From: Muricea muricata
Lineage: Eukaryota; Cnidaria; Anthozoa; Malacalcyonacea; Plexauridae
Direction of reading: 5' to 3'
DNA: 64,000 nucleotides
NCBI GenBank assembly: GCA_963855995.1
Contig: CAWLCR010000069.1
Span: forward strand, 1-64,000
In this document: positions 1-64,000 of the stretch, piece by piece
How the letters are laid out: every line of letters starts with the position of its first letter
Numbering within the stretch: the first letter of the stretch is position 1
Made by a program: the position numbers and the translations under genes
The notes under the pieces: generated by a model
Databases searched by the model: none
Seen by the model: the letters and a program-made list of their open reading frames with translations, nothing else
What the model was told of the DNA's origin: nothing

Positions 1-885
1 AACCACCCACCTGCTATCGTAAAGCAGCTACCCTCATCCATCAACAAACGTATCAACAAACTCTCATGCAACAAACAAACATTTGACGCCTCATCCCAAC
101 TGTACAATGACGCTTTAAGACAAAGCAACTTCGACGAAACTCTAACCTACGAGCAATTTACAAGCAACGAAAACAGCGACAGCAACAAGACGCAAAGACG
201 AAACAGACAACGCAGCACTATATGGTTCAATCCCCCTTACAGCAAGAACGTAAAAACAAATATAGGACAACGATTCCTCCAACTGATTGACCAACACTTC
301 CCCCCTTCTAACAAACTACACAAAATCTTTAACCGACACAACGTGCGAATTAGTTACAGTTGCCTAGACAACATGAGCTCGTTCATAAACAGACACAACA
401 GGAAAATACTAAATAAACACACGAGACAAATGAACGTAAGCAACACAGAGAACACGCGACAGTGCAACTGCAGACAACCCAACAAATGCCCGGCCGAAGG
501 TAAATGCCTCACAAAAAGCGTGGTATATCAAGCCGAAGTTACAGCCGATAAGAAGCCCGTAAAGTACATTGGAGTCACCGCCGATGACTTCAAAACAAGA
601 TTTAGAAACCACGCCAAATCACTCGCTAACAAGAAGTACTCAAAGGAAACGGAGCTATCAAAGCATGTATGGGAACTGAAGGCAGCGAAAAAGCCATTCA
701 CTATCAAATGGTCGTTACTTAAGAAGGTCCCTGCCTACAAAGCTGGTTCCAGAAGATGTAACTTATGCCTTGAGGAAAAACTGACCATCATGAAGAACAA
801 AGATAATGCCTTACTGAACAAACGAACCGAACTATTTACCAAGTGTAGACACGAAACGCGATACCTAGTATCAAACTGTAAATAG
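1..885 (+). CDS. Penelope-like retroelement, C-terminal part with GIY-YIG endonuclease (partial)
   Basis: The frame is open from the first base of the window to a TAA stop, so about 294 codons are visible and the reverse transcriptase part lies off the left edge. A segment with IWFNPPYSKNVKTNIG is typical of the region between RT and endonuclease in Penelope-like elements. A Cys-rich stretch (CNCRQPNKCPAEGKC, about codons 155-169) precedes a GIY-YIG core, VVYQAEVT then KYIGVTADDFKTRFRNH, with the basic and His residues expected after YIG. These enzymes nick target DNA for reverse transcription. The visible part has no stop or frameshift. No host exon is seen to its left, so it probably sits in an RNF213 intron or flank. 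Confidence 0.85.
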   Translation, partial: NHPPAIVKQLPSSINKRINKLSCNKQTFDASSQLYNDALRQSNFDETLTYEQFTSNENSDSNKTQRRNRQRSTIWFNPPYSKNVKTNIGQRFLQLIDQHFPPSNKLHKIFNRHNVRISYSCLDNMSSFINRHNRKILNKHTRQMNVSNTENTRQCNCRQPNKCPAEGKCLTKSVVYQAEVTADKKPVKYIGVTADDFKTRFRNHAKSLANKKYSKETELSKHVWELKAAKKPFTIKWSLLKKVPAYKAGSRRCNLCLEEKLTIMKNKDNALLNKRTELFTKCRHETRYLVSNCK

Positions 886-897
886 AGAGTAGCTTCA

Positions 898-965
898 CCA
901 GATCTGTCAGTTGCCTGACGATCGCTTTATAGCGTGAAACTCGGAGTAGCACAGCAGGTCTACGA
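898..965 (+). ncRNA. Hammerhead-ribozyme-like motif after the Penelope ORF
   Basis: Thirteen bases after the Penelope stop there is CTGACGA (915-921), a short stem-loop CGCT-TTAT-AGCG (923-934), GAAA (936-939), a 2-bp helix III (CT/AG around CGG) and a GTA cleavage triplet (946-948). Flanks can pair as an interrupted helix I (TGC/GCA, CTG/CAG, AGA/TCT). This is the core layout of the short-helix-III hammerheads known from Penelope-like elements. The closing pair of helix II is a T-T mismatch, so activity is uncertain. Confidence 0.55.
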
Positions 966-1057
966 AATAAATAAATATATTCGCTCTACCAGTAATGGTA
1001 TTGAGCGCTCTAAAATCATTGACAAGTCTCGTAACCAATCTGGTACAGTTAATTCTT

Positions 1058-1753
<696 letters not shown>

Positions 1754-1767
1754 TATCTCCCTCTTTT
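1754..1767 (-). other. Polypurine tract of the Gypsy element
   Basis: On the minus strand AAAAGAGGGAGATA directly precedes the 3' LTR (TGTTAC...), the position and base composition expected for the plus-strand primer of reverse transcription. Confidence 0.75.
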
Positions 1768-2371
1768 AGTTGAAAACCTCCCGGTTTTCATCCTAGAAAT
1801 TCATAGAAGTTAATAGAATTTGTTTTGTTTTTCCTTTTTTTGTTTGACATGGTCTTCGCCTTTGAATTCTTCTTTCTTAACACGACTTTCTTGTCGAGAG
1901 TACAAAAGTCACAGTTTTAAAGTACACATTTCTTTTGGGTAGTTACAACGATCGTTGATGGCCAAAGCACAAGGTCCAATTGTACAGTACTATACTGGTA
2001 TATTCATTGACAACAGGTACAGACAAATACTCACCCAAATGTTAAGGCATGTGAAATGTTGACTTGAACCAAAAGAAGGAAAAAAAACATATGGTTGTGT
2101 CAGGGGAAGACAACGACAAAATGTGACAAAACATGACGAAACAAATAAAGCCTATATTACATTCAGAAATCTTTCATCATTCCCTGTCAACTTTCTGCAT
2201 TGTAGAACATTTAATTATACTGCCTTTCATAATTATAACGTGTCCAAACGGGGTGTGCAGGTTTAAATAGTTCACAACGGAAAGTCATGACCAAATCAAG
2301 CATGGAGTTGCCGAACATCCAGACCACAAAACAAGTCATCCTGGAGGTTAAAAACTTAGAGTTAACGTCTG
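1768..2371 (-). other. Untranslated 3' region of the Gypsy element
   Basis: About 600 bp between the pol stop and the polypurine tract. No reading frame or further motif is recognised here. Confidence 0.6.
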
Positions 2372-5300
2372 TCAGTCGTCAGTTTGTTGTGAGTCGAGGT
2401 GAATAATGTCTTCCTCATGTACCCAGGAATTGTACTCAGGGCCGTAACCCTCCCATTTGACCAAAAACTGTTTCCTACCCTTGCGCTTGCGCGTTTTAAT
2501 AATGCGTTCTATGTTGTATGTTGTGGGGTCTGCTGATGCGTCTATTGCTATAAGTTGGTCACTGGTAGATTTGTGAGCCTTTGCATTGCTAGTTAGCGCG
2601 TCACCCGGAAGCTCGTTGTCGGGAATGGGTGGTTCGTCTAGCATTTCGATACTTGGAGGAGCCTGGGGACGCGAATCTGGGTCATAGTATGGCTTCATCC
2701 TGTTTGCGTGGACTGTAATGGACACAAGGCGATTGTCGCAAGTTCGCAATTTGAAGTGAACTAATGAGCATTTTTCGACGATACGGAACGGTCCATGCCA
2801 ATGATGCATTAGCTTGCGTGACAAACCTTTCTGTGTTTTGCGTGTGTACATCCACACTCGATCTCCAAGCATAAATTTAGGGTCGCGAGCCGACCGATCA
2901 TATCGGTCCTTCATGTTCTGCTGGGTGCGTTGGATGTTCTCACGAGCAATAGCATGCGCTTCTTCAATGGTCTGAACAATACGGGCTCTGTGTTCCCTGA
3001 CGGAATTGCTTACTTGAAACGGGGGAAGGAGAGAAAAATCGACAGGAAGTCTTGGTTCACGGCCATACAGTAAGTAGAATGGACTATCTCCGGTTGTTTG
3101 ATGAGGACTAACTCGAAAACCAAACAGAATCACTGGTAAATGGGTGTCCCAGTCTTTTTGGTCACGGCTGACGTACATAGACACCGACTGGCAAAGTGTG
3201 TGGTTAAATCGTTCAACAAGACCGTCCGTTTGTGGGTGATAAGCTGTGGTGTTGACTTTCTTTGTGTTAAGAAGTTCGCAGACGGATCGAACAAGCGATG
3301 AGAGAAAATTTTTTCCACGATCAGACAGTAACGTCCGAGGAGCACCATGTGTGAGGACAATGTGATTAACAAGGAGGCGAGCAATAGTTCGAGCATCGGT
3401 ATTGGGAACAGCAAACGCTTCTGGCCAACGAGTCAGATATTCTGTAAAGACAACAACATAGCGATTTCCAGCATTGGAAAGTGGAAAAGGACCCAAGCAA
3501 TCCACTGCAAGGCGATCAAAGGCATTTTCGACTGGGATTGGCAGGAGTGGGGCTTTGGGCGTATTTCGTGGCGATTTCTTCATTGCGCAGTCAACGCAAC
3601 TCTTGCACCATTTGTCAATATCACGGAACATATTGCGCCAGTAATAGCGATTACGGATCTTGCCATATGTTTTTTGTGTTCCGAGGTGACCAGCGGTGAC
3701 ATCGTCGTGAGCCCAAACCAAAACTTCGTTCTTTAAAGCGTCTGGAATTACGAGTTGTGAGCATAAATCACGGTGTGTACGTTTGGTGGGTATCCACAGG
3801 GAAAATAACAACCCATTGTCATCCAAATAAAATCGGTCTCTATAAGGTACAAGCGAGCGTGCTCTGTTGTTATTCGATGGAAGTTCATCAGTTTCTAAAA
3901 AGGTGATGAGATCGGAGAGTTCAGCATCTTGGCGTTGGAGGTCACGAATACGGCCAATTGGTACACCAGGTAAATCGTATGCGCTAACATGAAACTGAGT
4001 GCCATAGGGACGACGAGAAAGAGCATCGGCATCTGAATTCTGCTTACCTGGCTTATATTCGATGGTGAAGTCGTATTGTTGCAGCAGTAGAGACCAGCGT
4101 GCGAGTCGACCACTTGGATCTTTAAGCGACATCAACCAACGGAGGGAATGGTGATCTGTGTGAAGCACAAACTTCCGATCATAAAGGTAACTGCGAAATT
4201 TCTTAATTCCCTCAACGATAGCTAACGCTTCCCGTTCTGTTGTGCTGTAATTACGTTCCGCTGTATTTAAATCACGGCCGCCATATGCAATAGCACGACG
4301 TTGGCCATTCTGGGTTTGGCACAGTGCGAAACCAATGCCAGTTGAAGAGGCGTCGGTGTTCAACTCGAATGGTAGAGAGAAATCAGGGTAAGCCAAGATT
4401 GGTGCTGACGTAAGACATGGTTTTAAGGTGTGAAACGCTTTATCGCAAGAGTCGTCCCAATAAAAACGTGCATTTTTATGCGTAAGCATATGGAGAGGTG
4501 ATGCTATGGATGCAAAATTATGGATGAACCGGCGGTAATAGTTAGCTAACCCTAAAAAACTTCTGACATCACGAACTCAGCGTGGAACGGGAAATGTTGC
4601 GACTGCCGCAATTTTTCTGGGATCTGGCTGGATACCATCACGAGACACAACGTGTCCAAGGTATTCAACGCTGGAGCGCGCAAATGAGCACTTGCTAGGT
4701 TTAAGTTTAACATTCACAGAGCGGAGTCTACTAAAAACATCATTAAGATCGTTTATATGATCAGCGAAAGAGCGCGAATAGACTATGATATCATCCAGAT
4801 ACACTAAGCAAATTTGGTATTGAAGACCACGTAAGACAGCATAGCATGCATTAAGCGTTGGAATGTCGACGGAGCATTAGCTAACCCAAAGGGCATTCTA
4901 CGAAATTCATATAACCCGCTATGAGTTGCAAAAGCAGTTTTGGGTTTCGAGTCATCATCGACCTCGACTTGCCAATAGCTTGATCGCAGGTCAAGACACG
5001 AAAAATATGAAGTACCATGCAAACAATCAAGAGTGTCTTGGATGTGGGGAATTGGATAGGAATCTCGTTTCGTGACTTTATTTAACTGTCGATAGTCGAC
5101 ACAAAAACGTTCGGTGCCATCCTTCTTTCGGACTAAAACCACTGGGGCTGCCCATGGGCTTACAGAGGGCTGTATAATACCTTGATCCAGCATTTGTTGT
5201 ACGTGATGATCGATACTATTGCGTACTGCAGGGGACACGCGATATAGTTGTCGATAGATTGGTCGAGAATCACCCGTGTCTATATGATGCTCTACTAGGG

Positions 5301-6797
5301 AAGTGTGACCCAGTTCATCATCATTGAGAGAAAATATATCGTGATTATCATGCAACAGCTGATTTAATTGTGCCTGTTGTTTTTCATCTAGATCTGAATT
5401 ACTAAGATCCACTGATTCTAAAAGTAAGCTAGCACGGTGTGACTTATCTTGTTCGACATTGTGTGTACCGAGAACAGAGACAATGTGGGGTTCTTCATAA
5501 GATGAAAACTGGCCTAAGTTCGTGCAGCGGTAAATGGTGACAGGTTGTGTTGTTGGATTTATAATACGGAAGGGGACTGTAGACTGTTTTGTTGCTTTAA
5601 CAAGAGTCGCTGCACCGCAAACCTGATATCGTGTTGCTAATGTGGGATTGGACTCAATTATGCCAACTAACCCATCAGGTGGTATATCAATATTGCATTT
5701 TAGTGTCGCTGGTATGATGGATTCAGTGTTTGGTGGCAAAACACTTGTTTTATGCGCATGTACTGAACATGAAAGATTTAAGGCTGGATAGGGTGGTGGT
5801 TTTTCACTGGGTGGTAATAGTTTTAGTGAATGGTTGTCAAAATCAATCACAGATTGGTAGTGACCAAGAAAATCGGACCCAAGTATTGCGTCGTAAGCTA
5901 AATTTTCTATGATGTGTGCATAAAATGTGTAGTTGTACTCTCCAATTTGGAAGGGTACTAGTGCCACACCTTTGATTGGCATGCTCTCACCACTAACAGT
6001 TCGGATATCTTGCTGAAATGTGTTATTACTGCGCATGTGCATACGGTTGGGAATTTTACTAAAAAGATTTTCACTAATTGTAGTAACGGATGCCCCAGTG
6101 TCACATAAAAGTGATGTCGGTATACCACTTATTTGGCCTTGCAGGAATGGACAATTATTGTGGAGTTCAAATGTAATCGAATTTACAGAATGTACAGGGT
6201 TTGTTGGAACAGAATATGACAGTCCTTCGAGATCAGGATTCAAAACAACAACACTAGGCTCTTTATTTATTTCTTTATTGACCTCATTCTGCAAATCAAC
6301 TGAACCAGTACATGACAAATCAACTAAATCATTACAGACTGGTACATCTATTGTACATGGTAAGGGACATTGTTCTCTAGCACTAGATTCAACTTTCTGT
6401 GGTACTTGCACACACGGTGACGCGGTCACCTCTAAACTATCAGTACACATTTCATTTACTGGAATTATATTTGCTGTATCACAATTTCGTTTAGATAGGC
6501 CAGAGGGAGTACCCTCCTCATAAAATATATTATCGGTCTTATCTGCAGTCAAACTGAAGTCAATATCTAAAAGATCGGGATGTATACTTGTTTCGCTAGA
6601 ACATGGGGAACTGTCAAATTTGTGTTCATGCTCGTCAACTTCTGTATTAATCAATGTTCCAACTGGTATATCATTAAACTGGTCAGGTAGATCATTATTA
6701 TCGGTGTCATTAGTAAACATTTCGAGACATTTATTTTCATCATATTTCTCTAAAGATTGTGCTTTCCTATCGTCCCGGTATAAAGAAGCGGCAGTTA
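2372..6797 (-). pseudogene. pol: Gypsy pol: protease, reverse transcriptase, RNase H, integrase, chromodomain (broken)
   Basis: The frame opens at the end of gag in the -1 phase. In order it shows an aspartic protease (LCDTGASVTTISENLF, near 6090), RT palm motifs (FCVDYRQLNKVTKRDSYPIP, FRRMPFGLANAPSTFQ), the YLDD catalytic box (near 4800), RNase H (LNTDASSTGIGFALC), the integrase HHCC finger (GHLGTQKTYGKIRNRYYW to CKSCVDC), the D-D-E core (DRLAVDCLGPF, LLSDRGKNFL, GLVERFNH) and a C-terminal chromodomain (YNIERIIKTRKRKGRKQFLV then KWEGY). A frameshift separates the RT fingers and palm from the YLDD box around 4805-4830. An in-frame TGA interrupts the frame at 4577-4579. The rest of RT, RNase H and integrase is one uninterrupted 705-codon frame. 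Role: copying and integrating the element. Confidence 0.93.
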
Positions 6798-8131
6798 GTT
6801 TCCCGACCCTGGGTAGAATGGGTTGTTACTAGTATGCTTATTATAAGGATTGAATGTGGGAGCATCAGGACGAATGTGAGGATTATGCACAGAACGAACA
6901 TGTGGATTAGACTGATGTGGTGCGTTAGGGCGGTCATGCAAAGGATATGGAGGAACTTGTATAGGCTGACGCTGCATGCTGCCGGCTCGGCAATTACGGG
7001 CAATATGGCCAACCCTATCACACTTCTAATATATAGGCAAACCATCTGTTGTCCTACGATTACGGGTAGAAGGCACACCAGAATTTGATGAGCGGCTTGT
7101 GGGTGTCGTTAAGAATTGGGTTTGTCGCCGTACCTCTTCCGGAACTAATTTTTGTATATGGCCTGAGTCATGCCGAAGGCGAGATGGTGAGGGCTGCTGT
7201 CGATAGTATTGTGTGTGGCTGTTGTGTGCTTCATGACTGGAATGCGGTATGGTTGGTTTTGGGTGATGATCATAAGCTGCCAGATTTGGTGCCTCATTGT
7301 GATGTGCACTACTTGTAAGTGTCTCCAAACTTTTGATAACAGATTGAAGCTGGGACTCAAGTTTATATTGAGCCAATCTGGGGGTGCTTATTGATACGGC
7401 CTCTTTCAGATGAGCCAGATTTTCTGCTTCTGCCAAGGTTTTTGGTTGCCCTAATATCACATGGCTTTTCAAATCTGCATGCAGACCCTGAATGAAATAA
7501 TGCATGCCTTCGCTATCACTTAGGCCTAAACGTTTACACAGCCGCCTTATGTCTGCTGCATAATTGGCTAAAGATTCGGTCTCCTGTTGTTTCCGGGCTG
7601 ACAATTGTTGTCGCAAAAGCCACATTGATGCGGGGTTACTAAACTGGTCTTTTAGCGCATTAACTAAATCGTCATAGTTTTCAAAACAGGTATCAAGACT
7701 AGTATACCAAGAGCTAGCATTACCCTGTAAATAGAGAGGTAAAGCCCGTAGACATTGTTTAGAATCCCACCCAAAAAATTTAGAATACCGTTCAAAGTGG
7801 CTGAGAAACGCATCCGTGGGTTTACCTAAAAAGGGCGCGGGGAGAAGAACAGGGGCCACTTTTAAAGAGTTCTGAATGTTGCCAATTGAGTTCGTTGCTG
7901 TTCCTGTAACGTCAGGAAGTCAGTTTGTGTGCGTATGCCTTTTTCAGTCCTTTCAGCAAGTTGCTCATGGCTTTGCTGGTTTGTCTTTGTCGATTTCTCT
8001 ATAGCATTTAACAACTCGGACAGTTTGTTTATAAGCTCTGTCTGCTCAGCCATACCCACGTTAGTTTGGCCTTCAGACCGCCGCAATGAACTATTGGCAC
8101 GACTGCGACTACGGGTAACTGGGCCGGACAC
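6795..8131 (-). pseudogene. gag: Gypsy gag: capsid and zinc-knuckle protein (broken)
   Basis: Two gag pieces lie in different frames. An N-terminal piece (7862-8131, ATG, 89 codons, polar and helical) ends in TAA. The capsid-like piece (LLPAPFLGKPTDAFLSHFER... ANYAADIRRLCKRLG) continues from about 7861. The second frame runs to an in-frame TAG at 7026-7028 that falls inside the nucleocapsid zinc knuckle: the Cys-x4-His-x4-Cys half (KCDRVGHIARNC) follows the stop, and the first Cys position is Tyr. The frame then continues as a Pro/His/Asn-rich tail to TAA at 6795. Gag would form the intracellular particle. The frameshift at about 7860 could in principle be an original feature, but the TAG in the knuckle marks decay. 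Confidence 0.88.
6798..6804 (-). promoter_or_regulatory. -1 ribosomal frameshift slippery site at the gag-pol junction
   Basis: On the minus strand the heptamer GGGAAAC is read G-GGA-AAC in the gag frame and is followed at once by the gag TAA stop (6795-6797). The pol frame is exactly -1 to gag and open across this point. GGGAAAC is a canonical -1 slippery heptamer. I did not model a downstream stimulatory structure. Confidence 0.75.
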
Positions 8132-8530
8132 AATGAAATATTTGTATAATTATGGTGCGCAATATAACTAAATGTCTACACTTTACACAAAACGGAACGA
8201 GAAACATACAACGAGAAACAACGTATTACATTGACAGCACAACTAACATCTATCAAACTCGCAATAATTCAGTAAGGAAAGGGAAAAAAAAAGGGAAGAA
8301 AAATATTTGCTTACTGACACAACATGTGGTTCGTAGTCAATTTCAAGCCAAAACAAGTCGGGAGTAAATATCTCGTACCTGAAGTCGGAATACTGTCTTT
8401 TACACAATAGTCGCTTCGCGCTGTCGTTCGAATTCCATGTAATCGATTCACGTCGTCTACGTCTGATACGAGTGCCAATCTAGATCAGGTCTTCTGCTTG
8501 CGCTTCTTCGTTTACTCTCTTTGTTGTCTT
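8132..8530 (-). other. Gypsy leader (5' untranslated region)
   Basis: About 400 bp between the primer site and the gag ATG. It is purine-rich on the plus strand near 8275-8300. No conserved motif is recognised. Confidence 0.6.
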
Positions 8531-8548
8531 TGCCCGCGCCGTCCACCA
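8531..8548 (-). other. Primer-binding site of the Gypsy element
   Basis: One base inside the 5' LTR the minus strand reads TGGTGGACGGCGCGGGC, starting with the TGG that pairs with a tRNA CCA end. I could not assign the tRNA species. Confidence 0.55.
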
Positions 8549-8549
8549 A

Positions 8550-8887
8550 TGTTAAACGACCCTTTTTTTTCTATACACGGGATCGTCGGGCCGTTCTGGG
8601 GGAATAGCTTGTTCTTTTTCAACTCACTCAAACGTAAGACTAACCCCACTTCAACATGAACATTAGTGCTTTTATTTTTACGTTCTCTTCTCAGTTACGG
8701 TATTTGTGCAACTCTCTCTATTCTGAGCATCAAGTGCATATTAAGTAATACGATCGTTAAAATGATTCTTTGTTAATTGTTCCGTGCAAAACAGTTGTGC
8801 ATTGTGCTATGTGTGCGCATAACCGGATTATTGTTAATTAATTAGTTTCAGCTGTCATAATGTCAACTCAGCTAATCCCGTATAACA
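8550..8887 (-). repeat. 5' LTR of the Gypsy element
   Basis: A 338-bp copy of 1416-1753. It should carry the promoter and polyadenylation signals, but none is assigned. Confidence 0.95.
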
Positions 8888-9157
8888 CATATATACATAT
8901 ATATATATACATATACATATATATTATTATTTTAGTTCTATGCACGCTGGTTATTTTCACTTAAATTTCGCCGAATATTTGAGCTCAAAATTAAAGCGGA
9001 CTGGTTATGAAAAAATCTTTGCGTTTTATATGTACATGCTGCAAAATATTTTGTGCGTAGTGTTTGTGGACAATGTGGGTTGCAGAAAATTAAAAGTAAG
9101 TGACAAACGTGCCTATGAACCTAATACCCAGTTGAAACACTTGATGTAAGAACTTAC

Positions 9158-62879
<53,722 letters not shown>

Positions 62880-62913
62880 CTAAACAAAAAGTTCATTTAG
62901 CTATGATTTTAAA

Positions 62914-63113
62914 CTGCAGGTTTTTCAAAAATTAAACTGAAGTAACAACATGAAAATTCGTACTCAGCGTACAAAATTCTACGGATTCATACAGGAAAAA
63001 TTTCGCTGCCATCCATCCACAACTAATTTTTTCCCACTTAAATCAATAGATTTTTGTATGTTGAGTACGAATTTTCATGTTGTTACTTCAGTTTAATTTT
63101 TGAAAACTTGCAG
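62914..63113. repeat. Inverted repeat (hairpin, about 57-bp arms)
   Basis: TTAAACTGAAGTAACAACAT and ATGAAAATTCGTACTCA recur inverted at 63060-63105, separated by about 85 bp. Non-coding, MITE-like. Confidence 0.8.
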
Positions 63114-64000
63114 TTTAATTTTTTGAAATTTACGATTAAACATCGATACTTCTAACTTAAATATCTGCCATTTTGGCAGCGTGGTTTCACGCGGCTACAT
63201 GCATTTTTGTATTGTTTTGATTTGAGTATTCATTTGAAATCATACCATTTAAACAAAAAATAGATGTAAAGACACGAGAAACGTCAGCTTTTTAAGAATG
63301 TTATCATCTGCATTTGCAAAGATTCTTCAATATGACAGGCTTATAATAATTATATATTAATAGTAATCAAGCTCCCCTCAGGTTTCTTTAGAGCAACCCC
63401 TCAAAAAACGTTATGTTCTGGAATGATATGACCTTATTTTCACAGCATGCTGTCAGTCATAATTTGTTCTGAATATTATAAACAAGGTCTAAAAGCATTT
63501 TTCCTAAATTTACAATTAATATTTAAATGTGTACAAAAACTAATTATTCTAAGTCATAATTTGAGTTGCAAGAGACCCTGGACTACAAGTGTGCCCAAAT
63601 TATTTTTTACTTTTGTAATGCCGAACAATTTAACTTGTCAATTGAAACGTTTGCAGCTTGATGTGTTAATTGATTGAGATGAAATTATCTATTCAGAAAG
63701 TATATTCAGAAAAATTAAATTACTATGTTAGATCAAGCTACTATGTTAATTAATCAAAAGTAACAACAATTATAATAGCTTGTAAATACTGTTCACTTGA
63801 GGCTGAGTTGCTTATAGTGAATTATATAATAATACGTGTTCATTCTGCATTTTCATTGGTCGCGAGCTGTGTGTTATTAAAGTACACACGCACGGATGAC
63901 GTCAACGTACTGATGGCGTGATCTAATTTAGCTAATTCATTTCGCGGGTCTTCGCATGATTTTTGTCAACTTTATTATAATATAAAACAAATAGATTTCA
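63114..64000. other. Upstream RNF213 intron, running off the window
   Basis: About 890 bp and AT-rich. No further RNF213 exon is recognised. CGTGTTCATTCTGCATTTTC and AAGTACACACGCACGGATGA near 63835-63900 resemble MITE sequence around 52790. Confidence 0.5.

Noticed and set aside
3130..6832. Plus-strand and alternative-frame ORFs across pol
   Set aside because: They are antisense or frame-shifted shadows of the Gypsy pol coding region.
7026..7859. Treating the gag piece starting with GTG at 7859 as a separate gene
   Set aside because: It continues the gag region of the same element after a frameshift; the GTG is not a credible independent start.

Overview
This is an AT-rich window of a metazoan nuclear genome. 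It has split genes with GT-AG introns of hundreds of bases to 12 kb, and transposable elements fill most introns. The host gene, together with a Penelope-like element, a chromodomain Gypsy element, Harbinger, hAT and Tc1/mariner relatives and many foldback repeats, points to an invertebrate. A cnidarian is my best guess, but that is inference and nothing in the sequence proves it.

One host gene spans nearly the whole window on the minus strand: an RNF213 (mysterin)-type giant E3 ubiquitin ligase. I reconstruct 29 consecutive coding exons (about 4.9 kb, roughly 1640 codons). They run from the end of the AAA+ ATPase core (62.9-54.4 kb), through the helical E3 shell (48.3-38.6 kb), the RING finger (37.4-37.3 kb) and the post-RING helical region (36.3-26.5 kb), to the RZ-type zinc finger (24.9-11.9 kb) and the start of the C-terminal region (10.6-9.2 kb). 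Reading phase is kept across every junction, although three junctions around 41.3-37.4 kb are less secure. The N-terminal half lies beyond the right edge and the extreme C-terminus beyond the left edge.

The rest is intronic and mobile DNA. From the left: the tail of a Penelope-like element followed by a hammerhead-ribozyme-like motif (1-961); an (AT)n microsatellite; a 7.5-kb chromodomain Gypsy element with paired 338-bp LTRs and several inactivating lesions (1416-8887); three CATAG-ended inverted-repeat elements with 7-8 bp target duplications (12.2, 16.5 and 19.1 kb); a 3-kb satellite of two monomer lengths, apparently inside a 6.6-kb CACTG-ended element (17.8-24.4 kb); an apparently intact R2-type LINE between (TAA)n tracts (28.6-32.3 kb); a Crypton/KIAA1958-like gene fragment (40.2 kb); a Harbinger derivative with convergent gene starts (50.4-51.2 kb); several TTAA-flanked elements; a 2.2-kb element with GGCGATATT minisatellites (57.0-59.2 kb); and an intact Tc1/mariner-superfamily transposon with DD37E spacing (60.7-62.2 kb).

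The most notable points are the RZ finger split by a 35-bp micro-exon and a 12.35-kb transposon-filled intron, the likely intact LINE and Tc1-type transposon, the preserved GGGAAAC frameshift site in the Gypsy element, the ribozyme-like motif after the Penelope ORF, and the 944-bp near-perfect palindrome.
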